Positions 31,861-44,879 of a stretch of 64,000 nt of DNA are shown piece after piece. The stretch lies in the NCBI GenBank assembly GCA_947069175.1, contig CAMTDV010000003.1:43119606-43183605 (forward strand), written 5' to 3'. A model generated the notes under the pieces. That model was not told the origin of the DNA. It made no database searches and saw only the letters and a program-made list of their open reading frames with translations. The stretch's first letter is position 1, and each line of letters begins with the position of its first letter. A program made the translations under genes and the position numbers. The DNA comes from Scalesia atractyloides. Taxonomy: Eukaryota > Streptophyta > Magnoliopsida > Asterales > Asteraceae.

Positions 31861-33660
31861 GGGAACCCAGGCCATAGAAGATCTGGGTTTGCCTTTTGCA
31901 TCAACATAAGTAACCTCACAAAAGATCAAATTAGTTGAGGATGAGGTTGATGATGCTTTTGATTTACTAGACAAGGGGTTAGTTGACTGATTCTTGGCCA
32001 CTGACTTAGGCCTCCAGGTCACCGAATCAGACCTTTGCACATTCCTAGGAGTGCTAGAGGGATTCTAGGAAAACGAGGGTCTCAAGGGTTTAACATTTTG
32101 TTTCTTGGCCAAGTTCCAATCTTGATCAGAAGACTTAGCCACAAATCGAGCCTTATATTGGCGATTAGGCATAGCCTTCTGATGTCTGGAGTACAAAGTA
32201 TGGAAAAAGGTAAAGGTCTTTTGACAGTTTCGAGCAATGTACCCAGGAGATCCACAGTTGAAACAGGTCTGCCTCTTCTGGAAGAAAACAGTCCATTCAG
32301 CTTGGGAAATTCTGGGCAATTTGTCGGTCAGTTTCTTGCTGGCGTTTACTGACGGCTGTTGCACGGTCTTTGGTCTGGCGGTGTCCTGCGCACAACCATC
32401 AGCACACTTGTTAGATTTTTGATTTGAATTGCAGGATTTTGAACATGAAGATTGTTTCAAAACAGATGAAACGGGCGACTGCTGAGTTAATTCCTCAGTT
32501 TGACGAGAGGACTCAGCGGTTGCCTTAGCATTGTTTGAAGACGCTTCTTTGGTTTTCTTCTTTTTAGATCGACGTGTTCTTTTCTTCTTAGGCTTATTCT
32601 TCAAATCACACTTTCAGACAGATTCTATAGAGGACACGAGTGACTCTACAGGAACATCATGTTCAGAAATTTTAGCATATGATGATGGAACCGCGCAGTT
32701 TAGAGAAATTTTAGATTTCGATTCACTATCAGATTTAAAGGTTGCATTTGAATCAATTTTAGATTTGTGTTCATCTGCTTTCATTTCCGAATCAGTCCCT
32801 TGTATTGGGTCGCCCAAATCTTCTAGAATAATGTCACCATTAACATTGACAGAAACAGTTGGTTGGTCATCGTTAACACTGTCATTCCTATGAGATGCAT
32901 CAAAAGATGCGGCCTCTGAAGGTGAACATTCGATATCCTCTGCTGAAGATGAACTTTCGGTATCCTCAGCTGAAGATGAACATTCAGTATCCTCAGCTGA
33001 AGCTGATGAGGCTAAGTCATCTGTTGATGTAGATCCTGCAGCTAAATTCATTTCTCATCACACAAGTTGTTACAGCTATTATCATCATTCAAAACATCAG
33101 TATCAGAATTTAAACTATCTAAATGTTCAACACAACCAACACTGCTTGAGCATGTAAATTGTTCAGCAAGAAAGTGATTTAAAATGTCAAAGGTAGGTTT
33201 ATAAAAAGCATAATCATCAGTTGAATTGTCTGAATGTATATTCAGACATTCTTCCTCATCATCCTGTGTGATGTCCTCAACTAAAATTTCTTCTGCACAT
33301 GAATTAGACACATTAGTATCGTTCACAAAGTTAGTTTGAGCACAAGAGGATTCCTTTTCATTAAATTTTGTAGAGGATGTGGATGGTTCTGCCTTGGGCA
33401 CTTCTGTCTTCAATTCCACCGTACTCTTAGATGGACGATTACTAATTTCACTAGGAGGTGATGTAGGAGCCACAAACACATCATCCTTCTTGAGTTCAGT
33501 GGGTTTGGAGAACTTAGGATAATAGGGCGTCCATGATTTAGATAAATAATATGACGGTTTACCATACATCATTTTTTCAGCATTTTCGGTTTCTTCCTCA
33601 GTTTCAGGCATTCTAGAGTAGTTATGATTATATGGTGGAGGTGCCCTATTGTACCCAAGA
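31861..33660 (-). pseudogene. Gag C-terminal and linker region of copia element B
   Basis: A long Ser/Glu/Asp-rich low-complexity protein in three frame segments (33048-33611, 32614-33051, 32065-32604). It has repeats of the type SSAEDTECSSSAEDTESSSS, then a Lys-rich stretch (KNKPKKKRTRRSKKKK) and a second zinc knuckle CFNCGSPGYIARNC at 32224-32265, where the usual His is Tyr. Sirevirus-like gag proteins are unusually long; this extension fits that. Function of the acidic part is unknown. Confidence 0.65.
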
Positions 33661-35704
33661 CCCTTAGTGAAATTCTTTTGATAATTAAGCTGGAGGTCAC
33701 ATAAGTCCTTGACTAATTAGCTGGAAGTTTCAAATTTCTTAATATTTATTTTATTTTCATGAAGCTTCCCTGTCAAGGAATTCAGCTTGGCTAAGGCTAC
33801 TTGAAGTTCTACGTCCTTTTCAGCTAATTTTAGCTTATAGTCGTAGACTCTACATTGCTGTTGGTTCAAGTCTAGCTTTAGCTGAGCCACATCTTGTTTC
33901 TGCGCTTCGACCTTCTCCATAAGAAGCTTGTTCTTATGTTTAAGGGCGATGTTCTGTGACGCAGCTTGTTGATATTCAGCCACAAGAGTTGAATTGTGGG
34001 CGCGCATTTGAGATAATTTAAAACGACAACTATCAGAACAAAGTATTCGAGTTACCGTTTCCGAAAGATCGGGTGTCTCAGTTGTCTGTGCCATCATGCA
34101 ATGGTTGCTGTTTTTGGATAGATTCAAGGTTTCCATTTGAGTGGCAACGTCTGCCCAGTTGAAACAATCATGCTGTTGGGCCACAAGTGCTGTGGACTTC
34201 CCGCCTGAGCTGCCAGATGGACTCGTAGTTGACTTGGAAGGAGAGACGGGAACCAGCTGTCTGTCACTGCTCTGTATATCGGCAACCCTTGATGATACAT
34301 ACCCTGATGGTGGCTTCTTGCATTCCCTAGCGAAATGGCCTGGTTCATGACATCGGTAGCACCTGAGTTTGCCCTTTGTGAGACCAGTCTTCAGGTTGGA
34401 CAAAGGTTGCCTTCCATACTTTTTCTGAAATTTTTTGACCTGAAAAGCAGCTATAGCTAGGTTCCAGGAGACATCGATCTCATCCAGGTCTTCCTCCATG
34501 ATTTGATCAACTTCTGTTGGCAGAATAGATGGAGGGCTCAGATCGCCTGCCAGGAAGGCGTTCAAGCTCTTTATCATTGATGCAGCTATCGCCAGCTTCT
34601 CTTCGTTCTCTTTAGTGAGAAACGCAGAGTTGGGCGCGGGTTGTGCAGAGCCAGGGACAGGTGCGCCTGTTTGAGGAATAACGCCTTGTTGCACGGTTTG
34701 AGGAGTTGCATGACTGAAAACCACGTTGGGATACTGAGCATGGAACTGTGTATGGACTTGAGCTGCTGAGACCGTTGTAGGATTTGGAGATTGAAACCCA
34801 TACACATACTAAGTATTTTGAGGCGTGACAACAGGACTGTACACCGCATTTGATCCACCGGGTGCTTGTGCAGTTCCTTGTAGAGGACTATAGACGAGAT
34901 TCTGTGACATTAAAGCTGCGTTCTGACCTGTCATCCCTGCGGCCATCGGACAGCTCTGATGGTTGATCTCCCTTTGTTTGTTATCAATTTCACATGATTT
35001 GATAGTAGCTATCATCTTAGTGAGAGTGAAGTCGTTCAGGTTCTTTGACTTTTTTATCATGCCCACGTCTGCATCCCAACTTTTGGGCAGTGAATTCAAC
35101 AACTGTCGGTTCATGGCGCAGTTGGTGAGGGTGATCTCAGCTGAAATCATCTGGGAAACCAATTTGACATAGCGGCGTATCTGATTTTCGATGGTTTCCC
35201 CATATATGTGATTGAACGAGCTGAATTGCTGATTCAGCTGGTGCACCCTACTTGCTTTCATGTCAGCGTTTCCCTCGTAGAGATTTTGCAACTCACTCCA
35301 AACTTCTTTAGCATTTTACAGTTCCTGACCGTGATAGAGATATCGGGTCCTAAAGCCATGGTTAGTGTTGCAGAGGCCTTCTCATCTTCCTCTATGATTT
35401 TGACGTCCTCTGGAGTCCATAAGTGCATAGGCTTGGGAATTTTAGTTTTAGGATCTTGCTCTATGCTATACACTATGGTTCTCGGACCATTCATGATGCA
35501 TCTCCACACGCTAGGTTCCTTTGCCTTGCAATACTATTCAAAGCGGAACTTCCAATCGTAATATTCATCATCATATAACAACCACGGCACTTTGGTGGAA
35601 GTGACAATCACCTGATCCAGCTCTTGGTGGAGAGCTAAAGTTTGCGACTGCAGGGTTGCCAGTGTGGCATTGGTCAGGTCCTGTGCTGTCATGAATCCAA
35701 CCAT
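33661..35704 (-). pseudogene. gag: gag of copia element B
   Basis: Starts at ATG 35702-35704. Capsid-like region with KVPWLLYDDEYYDWKFRFE and WRCIMNGPRTIVYSIE, then LPKSWDADVGMIKKSKNL. A Gln/Pro-rich part is followed by KTGLTKGKLRCYRCHEPGHF, with zinc knuckle CYRCHEPGHFAREC at 34320-34361. Then a coiled coil rich in Lys, Gln and Leu (about 33720-34010). In-frame TAGs interrupt it after WKFRFE and before YVYGFQS, a TAA ends the segment at 33717, and there is a frame break near 35310. Confidence 0.82.
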
Positions 35705-36498
35705 TGAGAATAAATTAATTAAATTTTTACCAAATTTGATTTAAAGTTTAATTAATTTAAGTGATTCAAAGAACATTGCTCAATCCAAAACAGTCAACTA
35801 TGAAGTCAATATGGTCAACCCGGAAGATTTTTCCGAGATGGCAATCCGGAAGTCAACGATGGTCAAACTGAATGAAATATCCGAAATAAGCGATCCGGAA
35901 ATAGGAATCCGGAATGAAGAATCCGGATTTAAGAGTTCGATTTAAAGATCCGAAAAGAAAAGTCCGAGAAGAAATCCAAAACAACCCAACCAAAATGCAG
36001 ATCCGAAATAAAATCCGAAAAGCAGATCCGAAATGAAACACCTCTGAAATGAAATCCAAAATTAAGAATCCGGAATGAAAAACTCCAAAATGCCTGACTT
36101 ATCTTCTAAAAATCCGGAACAGTGACCCAATCCGTAACAGTGTCTCCGCCTTTTATGCAACCGAATTCTGGAATTCAAGGAATTCAAAATCAACAACAGT
36201 AACTCGGATCAATCCGGAATAAAGCAACAGTCAAGGATCAATCCAGAATAGACGATCTCCTTCGTGTTCTTCGGAATCCGGAAGAGTATCAAATCCGAAT
36301 TATGAAGACCTTCTTCGTGTTCTTCGGGATCTGGAACAATGTTAAATCCGAAATCCGCAGAGCTTCTTCGAGTTCTTCGGAACAGTACCCTTCTTCGATG
36401 AATAGTAATATGGGATGTCAGAAATCGATCCAAACAGCAGCAATAAACTTCAAAAACTTCTTCAAACAGCAATACCCGGAGACTGTATTAGAACAGCA
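35705..36498 (-). repeat. Leader of element B with ATCCGGAA-type motif cluster
   Basis: Non-coding leader between primer site and gag. From about 35835 to 36380 it is dense in AATCCGGAAT and GATCCGAAAT variants, including the palindrome AATCCGGATT at 35920-35929. The right part (about 36250-36400) has a longer unit with CTTCTTCGTGTTCTTCGG repeated about three times. No gene seen. The motif is the one found again at 9265-9640. Confidence 0.7.
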
Positions 36499-36512
36499 GG
36501 CTCTGATACCAA
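36499..36512 (-). other. Primer-binding site of element B
   Basis: The minus strand reads TTGGTATCAGAGCC (initiator tRNA-Met type), one base from the 5' LTR edge at 36514. Confidence 0.9.
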
Positions 36513-36513
36513 T

Positions 36514-36815
36514 TGTAAGTCCCGTGAAATGGATCAAACAGGTATCGCTATCCTAATCAAATGCGAAAATTATGATCAGGATGAAGAACAACATGAACAA
36601 CTTAAATATAATAACTTGCATACACCAAAGGATGTCAGATATAAGTTTTTGTGATCAACTCTCTAACCCATATCAAGTGACCTAACACCTCTATTTATAG
36701 ACATGACAAAGCCCAAAAATACAACCCTAGGCCCACTTGGCACTAGGAAGCCCAAACTAACCCAAAAGCCCAAATACAATATAAATGAATAAACCTTTAA
36801 GCTTCTAGCCCAACA
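36514..36815 (-). repeat. 5' LTR of element B
   Basis: 302 bp, TG to CA, matching 6043-6345 almost throughout. Followed by the target duplication ATGTG (36816-36820). TATA-like CTATAAATAG on the minus strand near 36691-36700. Confidence 0.92.
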
Positions 36816-37646
36816 ATGTGCAACGACAAGATAAACCTGAAAGAGCAGGTCCTAGACCTTGCGCTTATTATACAAGCTTCTAGCTGCGAATTCCTTAAAC
36901 CTTACACAAGGCCAAGACTAAGATGAGAGCAACTCATACTTAGTCTTGAGAACAAAAGGACTTGATCCATACAAGTTCACGCAGGCCAAAAAGCACTGAT
37001 AAGGCCACGCGGTAAGGAGAAGCGTAAAGAGGCATTGATCAAGTACAAAGGTATAAAGTGGCAGAGTTGTGACCCAGTAACCGCTCGGCAGGTTGTGCCA
37101 GAGGACAAAAGGTGTGCAAGGATGCACACATGGGATAAACCAGCTCATACCACCGACTGTCACACGATCTCCACTAATGGCTAATGATAGGCCCGCCAAC
37201 AAGTACAACTGCCAGGACACGTGGCCCCATCCACCATCACCAAACACGCCTCCTGCAAGAGACCATTAACGGTCGTAGTAGAGGAGACAGAATGGATATT
37301 CCTGGTTTACGGTTCTAGGCCCAAGGCCCATCAGCCCATCTCCTGCACACATCTCTCCGGCTATAAAGTAAGGATCGCACCTTAAGTTAAAAACACACTG
37401 TTTCTTGCTCACTCACTAATTACTTGCATTATCCTTTGCAACCATGATACTTATTCTCACGCCGGAGTGTGGTCACGGAGAAAACCCTCTCCCTTTTCTC
37501 CCCTGATGAGACTGACGACGTTTTCAGTTTTGTAGTAAGCTTGAAGCTAGATCATACCGACGAAGCAAACGAGAGATAACCTTTATATGCAGAGACTTTG
37601 TACCAGAACCTAGATATCTCTGGATATAGTTAGGTCCAGTGTTTCT
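36816..37646 (+). mobile_element. Tat-type element, 3' tail and probable 3' LTR
   Basis: Continues the sequence interrupted at 6042. Contains a plausible LTR core: CTATAAAGTA at 37361-37370 as TATA box, then a CTCACTCACTAATTACTTGC-type transcribed region and GC-richer sequence with GAGAAAACCC. LTR edges could not be set because the other LTR is missing. It ends about 37646, where a different gypsy LTR begins. No gene. Confidence 0.5.
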
Positions 37647-39620
37647 TCAATGTTCCATGCATTAATGCTATGAATGATTTGATGATGATTAGATGAAAAT
37701 GATATTTTGATAATATGAAATAAATGTATGTAAGATGCATTTAAGTCTTGGATGAAGATGATAAGATAATCATGCATTAGGTACTTGTACATAAGCATGC
37801 ATGATAATTAAATGATCATGAGAAGATGAATTTTTTATGGTATGATAAAAGTGAATAAAATCAGAATATAAACATACAAAAATTATGTTATATTATGTGT
37901 TATGATGATATGAAGTTATGCCATAAGTTTGATAGCTTTGCATGTTGTACCAGCATGAGCGTAAGCACCATTTTATTCAGTAAATAACATGTGTTATGTT
38001 AAAGTATAAAGTCGTGTCGATTTGGGTTGATTATAGTAAAGTTCGGTACAAGACTATGCATTAGAAACGGTAATCATCGACTTTTAAAGTGATTTTTATA
38101 AAACTATTTTAGATAAGAATATAAACTGATATTTTTGATATAAATATAAGTATTTTAACTTATATTAAGTATCCTTGGTGATTGGCTAGTCATACGTGAC
38201 TTCCGACGCCCGAAAACGTTAAAATACACATATTTCAACGTACACGAAAACGGATTGTTCAAGAGTAAACTTTGTGTAATATGATATAGTATGTGATTAT
38301 AAGTATATGAAAGGTGTTATGTTAAAGTGATGATATAATAGTAGGGATTTATGACTATGCATGTACAATTGTTTGGTTGAAACGGTAATTTAGTTAAAAG
38401 TCACGTTAATTATGTAACTTATTTGTCGAGCATGTAAATAATACTTAAGTTAAGTTGATGAGTTATTTCATGTATAAATTCTTTAAAAATTATAAAATAT
38501 ATAAGTTGACATAATACGTGTATTACGATATTCGATAATATGTTCACGTTTATGTATATATATTACGAAGCGCAAATCGTAGATATATTGCTTATAAACG
38601 GGTGTGATAATGGATATAACATAATGAGGGTCACCAATAAAATCATTCAAGTCGCAAAATCTTAAAACACACACACATATATATATATATATATATGAAA
38701 CATATACATAAATATGCCAACACAATAAAAAAATACTTTTTGAGAAAATCTCAAAATTATGTGAAAAATTCTAGATATTGGAGAAACTTAGGTATTTTGT
38801 GAAATATTGGTTATTAAATAATTTCAACTTAAATTAAGTCGTGTAGACCAAATTGTGGGATCGCGATAATATAAATACGCACCGAAAGGTGATGTCACTA
38901 ACCGCTCTTTTTACTATTTTATATACGTTTTCGGGGAAGAATATGACTTAAAGGATAATTATACGATTTTCTATAAAATATGCCTTTAAATAAATTATTA
39001 TATATTTTCGTGGAAAATATATGGTTTGATGAATATAAATATATGTTTCGGGGAGAAACGGGTTTTGGTGAATATAAATATACATTTCGGGGATAAACGG
39101 GTTTTGATGAATATAGATATAAGTTACAGGGAGAATCAGGTATTGATTGACATATATATACGTTTCAGGGAGAAACGAGGATTATTACGGTGTTTGGGAT
39201 AAAACGACCATGTAGATTTAAAATGCTTAAATCTAAGTTGTGACGAATTTGTTCAATCTCAAGAGAGTAAGTATCAGCAATGTCTTACATGTCGATGGGG
39301 ACTTTGGGAAATTCGCACAACACAAAATATTAAATTTATCAAATTTTAGTAGGATATACATACTGTTCATGAGGCAGGCATTATTAGTGGCCCATTGTGA
39401 GCACTTGCGCAAATTTTGCCGTTTAATCATTAATACTATATGCGTGGAATTGTTAACACATCTATTGGGTTGACCACCCCATCGTGACCGGTAGCTCCGT
39501 GTCAAGTCAAGCGACGAATTTATTCTGTTATTGTCTAGCTTTGATTATACCCTTATTGTTAATATATAGCTCGTATGTCTTGCAAACTTACGAATATGAA
39601 CATTTGATGCTAGAAATTTA

Positions 39621-39652
<32 letters not shown>

Positions 39653-40186
39653 ATAATATATATTAACCTTCGGAAGAGATCTTAATATCAAAGGTTTTCG
39701 GAAAACGCTTGCGATGACTGACCCTCAGATTTTTGTAAAGGAAATAAAATTGACTTTCTTAAATTATATGGCTATTTTATTATTAAACACATAATAAGAA
39801 AGTTTCCCTTGAATCAAATTATTTATAATTTGAATATGTGAACTCACTCTCCTTTGTGTTGACACTTGATTTTAACATGTTCATCAGACACATGAGTTCG
39901 GCTTCGGGATCTTGTGGTTGTTGATGCATGTTGTGTTAAATAATATTTGGACAACTTTTAAAACTATTTTGGGACCAAGTGTGTACTAAGATCCATAAGG
40001 ATCAGGACAACTTAACTATGTTGTGGTTGTGGTTGTGGTTGTGTTTAAACTCTAAACTTTAATTATGTTTTAATTAAGTTGAATGTCCAAAAATAAATAT
40101 TGCATCGTCCACCAAGATACTTATACGCACCAATTTCCATCACCACTACGTTTGTATTTCCGCTGCAACGTTTTTGGGGTGTGACA
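37647..40186 (+). repeat. Left LTR of gypsy-2, 5'-truncated
   Basis: Matches 49080-51508 of the right LTR. Its left edge fuses abruptly to Tat sequence near 37647, so it lacks the first part of an LTR. The right edge GGGGTGTGACA (to 40186) is followed by the primer site. Very AT-rich, with dinucleotide runs at about 38670-38696 and 39620-39652 and a minisatellite at 39028-39185. Small ORFs here are chance. Confidence 0.82.
39028..39185 (+). repeat. 39-bp-class minisatellite in left gypsy-2 LTR
   Basis: Roughly four units of TTTTGATGAATATAAATATA followed by a TTTCGGGGAGAAACGG-like half, somewhat diverged. The cleaner version is at 50522-50676. Confidence 0.75.
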
Positions 40187-40190
40187 GAAG

Positions 40191-40204
40191 TTGGCATCAG
40201 AGCC
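40191..40204 (+). other. Primer-binding site of gypsy-2 (variant)
   Basis: TTGGCATCAGAGCC, four bases after the LTR edge. One base differs from the usual TTGGTATCAGAGCC. The second copy at 51513-51526 reads TTGGCATCAGTGCC and shares the C, so this variant predates the copies. Confidence 0.8.
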
Positions 40205-40423
40205 AATGGTTGTTAGCGAACTAGATGTTTTTGGGGAAAACTCTAGACTTCAACCAATGAATTTTGAGAGATTAAATCCCAAAATTCGTGAAGCCAATAA
40301 TCTGAAATAAACATGGATTTTGATCATGTATAAAAACTATAAAGAGTTTATATGCATACGTGTTAATCTGTTTATTTATGCCTTGAATAAACACTTACTT
40401 AGTACAGTTACATTGTGTCACAG

Positions 40424-41191
40424 ATGTCGCACACACACGAGATTATCGAGATTCACGACTCAGAGAGTGAGCGTGAATTCGAGATCTCACTGATCTCAAA
40501 CCTGCCAGAGATACCACACACTACCCCGGAGATTGTTGATATGGCTGGTTTTACCTCGTCATTCTATGTCGGCCCCACTACGTTTGCGAGTCATGTTACT
40601 CTCATACGACTAACGGTTGGATTGACAAAGATGATTCTGTTCCTCCCTCGATTATGGAGATAGGACAATCATCTGGTACTGCGCATGCTGTCGATGAGCT
40701 GGATAGAGGTATCCCTATGATTGGAGGATCTTTTGGGATAAAACTAGTGGTGGACGCCACTATTGTCACAACTCAACCTTTAGATCCCTTGGTGGTCCTG
40801 CCCATCGTTACTGTTGAGCTTAACCTGAGATCCCTTCCCCAATCATATCAGAGGCGTCCGTTCCGAAGTCAGAGTCACGAGTCTCTACTACACCCTTACT
40901 AGTCTACACTCGTCGTAGGAAGAGGAATCAATGGAGATATTCCATCAATTGAGTCTGCTTTGAACAAGCAGAAAGGAGTTTGGGTCGATCGGTGTTCCCA
41001 TTGTGATCGTCAGATCACCACTCTGCGCGGAGACCAGAAGACGAGTAAGAGCAAGATGAAGGATCTTAAGGGACAAATGGATTGGTACGATGAGATTCAG
41101 GACTTGACAGTGCCATGGATCAGATGCACTAGAGGATAGTGGAGCTCGAGGAGCTAGTTAGGAAGCTTTTGGACTTCTTGGGTTTTAAGTG
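40424..41191 (+). pseudogene. ORF0 of gypsy-2, upstream of gag
   Basis: Starts at ATG 40424 (MSHTHEIIEIHDSESEREFE) and, through at least three frame breaks, reaches a C-terminus with RIVELEELVRKLLDFLGFK, a Leu heptad-like end before a stop near 41191. A Lys/Ser/Asp-rich middle is visible around 41030-41090. Its place between primer site and gag equals ORF0 of the Tekay-like array, though the sequences are not clearly similar. The second copy begins at 51763 with the same first residues. Confidence 0.55.
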
Positions 41192-41521
41192 ATCGTTGGT
41201 TGTTTGTTTTGTTTGTTTGTCTTTTTTGGTAACCCTATTCAGGCTTGCATGCCAAGTTAGATATTTTAGGAGGAAATCTGATAAATTTGTTGATGGTGTT
41301 TGATCCTATTCATACCAAATTTTGTTAGTCTTTTGAACTACAAACAAGCTATGTAATTTCCAGGATAAAATATCAATATAATGGGTTTTTGGTTAAGTTT
41401 TTTCTCATTCTTATGTAGTTGTGAATACAAGCGCATTGTTTAATCCACTAGCATTTAATGATTGAATTATTTAAATATTGTCTTATGTTGTTATTATTGG
41501 TACAATAATAGAAACGGCAAT

Positions 41522-42816
41522 ATGCCACCAAAAGCGAGACAGGGTCCCTCTACTGACGGTACTGGATTACCTATCACACTTGAGGAGTTGGCACAACTTA
41601 TCACTCAGCACCTTCGCCATGGAACAGCGCAGAGCTAACTAGAATACGGGGCGAGGACGTGGACGTGATGATAATGTACACGGTTTTGGTGGAATGCCAT
41701 TTGGAGTCCCTCAAGGTAGTATAATTGTCAGAAAAGTTTATTAGTTTCTTGTGTTATGATATAATCTAAGAATTATCTTGATTTTTCATTAACCTGGTGC
41801 TGAAGGATCCCTTGATATCGCTAGATGGATTGAGAAGCTGGAGTCTATGATGGCAATTAGCGGTTGTGCTGCTGATCAAAGGGTTAGGTATGCTTCATGT
41901 TCATTTCATGACAGAGCATAGCATGGCGGAACGCTCAAGTTCAGATTTTGGGAGAAGACGTTGCCTATGGTCTTACTTAGAACGAACTAAAAGAGATGCT
42001 TCTTAAGGAATACTACCCACGTAGTGAGTTAAGAAAATTGAGACAGACTTCTGGAATCTGACCATGGAAGGCTTGAATGTCATAGCTTATACGTCTTGAT
42101 TCAGTGTTCTGGCTAGATTGGTTCCTCGGATAGTCACTCCTGATTATGTTAAGATTGAAAGGTACATTTGGGGATTAGTGCCATAGATTCATAGTATGGT
42201 CACATTAGCGAAACCCACTACCTATCTGGAAGCTACTACACTGGCAAAATCATAGACCAGTGATGCTGTTCGTAAAAGTAGCCTTAACAAAAAGGATAAG
42301 ACTAGGAAGTCATCAGTGAAAGCCAATGCAGACAGGAAATCCGATCGACAGGAGTGCTCTTCACGTAGATCGAAGGATTCGCGGAAGCGAAAGTCTGAGA
42401 GTTCGAGGAAGGATTCTGATGAGAACCGTGAGATGAAATGCAAATCTAGTAAAGCGTTTATGGCTAACACCACTGGTTCAGGGAAAGATATGATCAGAGA
42501 TGGCAAGAGTAGTTTAACGAAGAGAGCTCATGGTGATGAGCAAGGAAAATGCACCAGATGCGGCCAATTTGGGCACGCAAACCGTGAGTGCTATGCTAAA
42601 AGCATATCGGATAGAGTCAAACTCGAGGGATGCTTCCAATGTGGAGAGCAGAGACATTTCAAGCGGAATTGTCCTTTGTTGAAGGATCAGGGTGCTAGAG
42701 GAAGAGCATTTGAGCAGAATGTTGGAAAAGATCGTGAGGATCCCACATTTGCTACCGGTATGTTCTTAATCAATAATCATTCTGCATTCATGCTATTTGA
42801 TACTGAGCTGACTTGA
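41522..42816 (+). pseudogene. gag: gag-protease of gypsy-2, decayed
   Basis: ATG at 41522 (MPPKARQGPSTDG, then LEELAQLITQHL). After an intron-like gap (about 41714-41808, GTAGTATAA to GCTGAAG) comes SLDIARWIEKLESMMAISGC and VRYASCSFHDRA. Frame breaks follow. The last ORF (42316-42816) is Lys/Ser-rich, with knuckles CTRCGQFGHANREC and CFQCGEQRHFKRNC. The protease motif is degraded to MLFDTELT. Confidence 0.75.
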
Positions 42817-44879
42817 GTTTTGTTTCAAAAAACTTTGAAACATTTCTGTGTTCTCAAGCAAGTAAGCTATATAAAAAATACTCAATGGAATTAGCAAATG
42901 GTAAATTGATAGAATCTAGTTAAGTCATTCGTGGTTGTAGTATTCGGTTATGCAATCATAGTTTTAGTATCGATTTGTTACTAGTGGAGCTTGGTAGTTT
43001 CGATGTAGTTGTCGGGATGGATTGGCTATCCAAGAATAGAATTGAGATTTTTTGTTCGGAGAAACTAGCGCGGATACCCCGCCCTGGCGGTGAAGCAATA
43101 GTGATTCATGGAGATCGAACAAGTCGAAAATCAGAGTTGTTAGTGTTATGAAGATGCACAAGATGTGGTGTAAGGGTTATCCTGCATTCTCGGTCAACGT
43201 GGTTGATACGAAGATTGAAGGAAGGAAGATCGAAGAGTTTCCTATAGTTTGTGCGTATCCAGAAGTTTTTCCTAAAGACTTACTTGGATTACCCCCTACG
43301 AGACAGATCGAGTTTAGAATTGATCTTGTCCCTGGTGCAGCACTGATTGCAAAATCTCCATATAGATTAGCACCTTAGGAAATGGAAGAACTACCGAATC
43401 AGCTTCAAGAGCTACTAGACAAATGTTTCATTCGACCAAGCTTTTTGCCTTGGGGAGCACCTATTTTGTTTGTGAAGAAGAAGGATGGTTCCTTTAGGAT
43501 GTGGATAGATTATCGGGAGCTGAACAAACTAACTATCAAGAATCGGTACCTACTACCGAGAGTTGATGATATGTTTTATCAATTGCAATGATCCAGCTAC
43601 TACTCGAAGATTGATTGGCGTGCAGGCTATCACCAATTGAAGATTGCTGATGAAGATGTTCTAAAGACTGCTTTTAGAATACGTTATGGCCATATTGAGT
43701 TTTTAGTCATGCCATTTGGCTTAACTAATGCGCCTGCTGTGTTCATGGATCTCATGAACAGGGTATGCAAACCCTATTTGGATAAATTCGTGATAGTATT
43801 CATTGATGATATACATATCTATATGCGAAACAAAGAAGATCATGAGCAACTCTGAAGACGATTTTGGAGCTACTGAAGAACAAGAAGCTGTATGCCAAGT
43901 TCTCTAAGTCCGAATTTTGGATTTGAGAAGTTCATTTTTTCGGATATGTCATAAATGAGAAAGGTATACATGTGGATCTGTCGAAGATTGAAGCAATTAA
44001 GAATTGGGAAGCACCGAGGACTCCTCAGAGGTGCGACTATTCTTTGGACTTAATGGATATTATCGGAGATTAATAAAGAATTTCTCTAGAATAGCGCAAC
44101 CATTGACGCTATTGACCCAGAAGGAAAGAGTTTGATTGGACAGAGAAGCAGGAGGAGGCTCTCCAGTTATTGATGGAAAGGTTGTGTAGTGCACCTATTC
44201 TTTCCCTGCCTAAGTGAAATGACAGTTTTTTTTGTATACTGCGACGCATCATGTTTGGGCCTTGGATGCGTGCTTATGCGGAAGGATAAAGTGATAGCCT
44301 ATGCGTCTAGACAACTGAAAGTGCATGAGGAAAACTACACAACTCATGACTTAGATTGTGTTCGCTTTGAAGATTTGGAGACATTATCTGTATGGCAAGA
44401 AGTGTACGATTTACACTAATCATAAGAGCCTCCAGTATATCTTTGATCAGAAGGAACTCAACATGAGACAACGACGTTGGGTAGAGTTACTCAATGATTA
44501 CGAGTGTGATATTCGTTATCACCCAGGTAAAGAAAACATTGTTGCTGATGCGCTCAGTAGGAAAGAGCAGGAAAAGCCTCTTTGTGTTCGTGCTTTGGGT
44601 TTGACCATACAGACGAGTTTGACTGTTCAGATTCACAATGCACAGCGAGAAGCTTTAAGAGATGAGAATTTGAGTAGAGAAGGTTTAATAGGTTTGGAGT
44701 GTGAACTGATACCGAAAGCGGATGAAGTGATGTACTTCATGAACCGAGTTTGGGTTCCGCTTAGAGGTAACCTACGTGAACTGGTTATGAACGAAGCTCA
44801 TAAATCCAGATATTCTATTCACCCGATTCTACCAAAATGTATCAGGACATCAAGGAGTTGTATTGGTTGCCGAATATGA
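42817..44879 (+). pseudogene. pol: Protease tail, RT and RNase H of gypsy-2, decayed
   Basis: SFDVVVGMDWLSKNRIE-like sequence near 43000-43040, then the RT in pieces: KSPYRLAP (to 43378), KKDGSFRMWIDYRELNK (about 43470-43520), LVMPFGLTNAPAVFMDLMNR, and VFIDDIHIY with the catalytic pair kept. RNase H has FFVYCDASCLGLGCVLMRKD (about 44226-44285) and HPGKENIVADALSRK (about 44521-44565). It has many stops and frameshifts. Related to the Tekay-like array but clearly older. Confidence 0.82.

Larger units (their letters stand above)
6043..36815 (-). mobile_element. Copia element B (Sirevirus-like), complete ends, split by a gypsy array
   Basis: Matching LTRs lie at 6043-6345 and 36514-36815, flanked by the perfect 5-bp duplication ATGTG (6038-6042 and 36816-36820). 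From right to left on the minus strand: 5' LTR, primer site, leader, gag, linker, protease, integrase, [gypsy array 12718-30446], RT, RNase H, non-coding spacer, extra ORF, polypurine tract, 3' LTR. Without the array the element would be about 13 kb, long for a copia element but normal for Sireviruses. All genes are broken. It sits in the Tat-type element. Confidence 0.92.

Noticed and set aside
39616..39656. AT/GT dinucleotide run as a regulatory element
   Set aside because: Ordinary microsatellite in an LTR, not matched in the other LTR.
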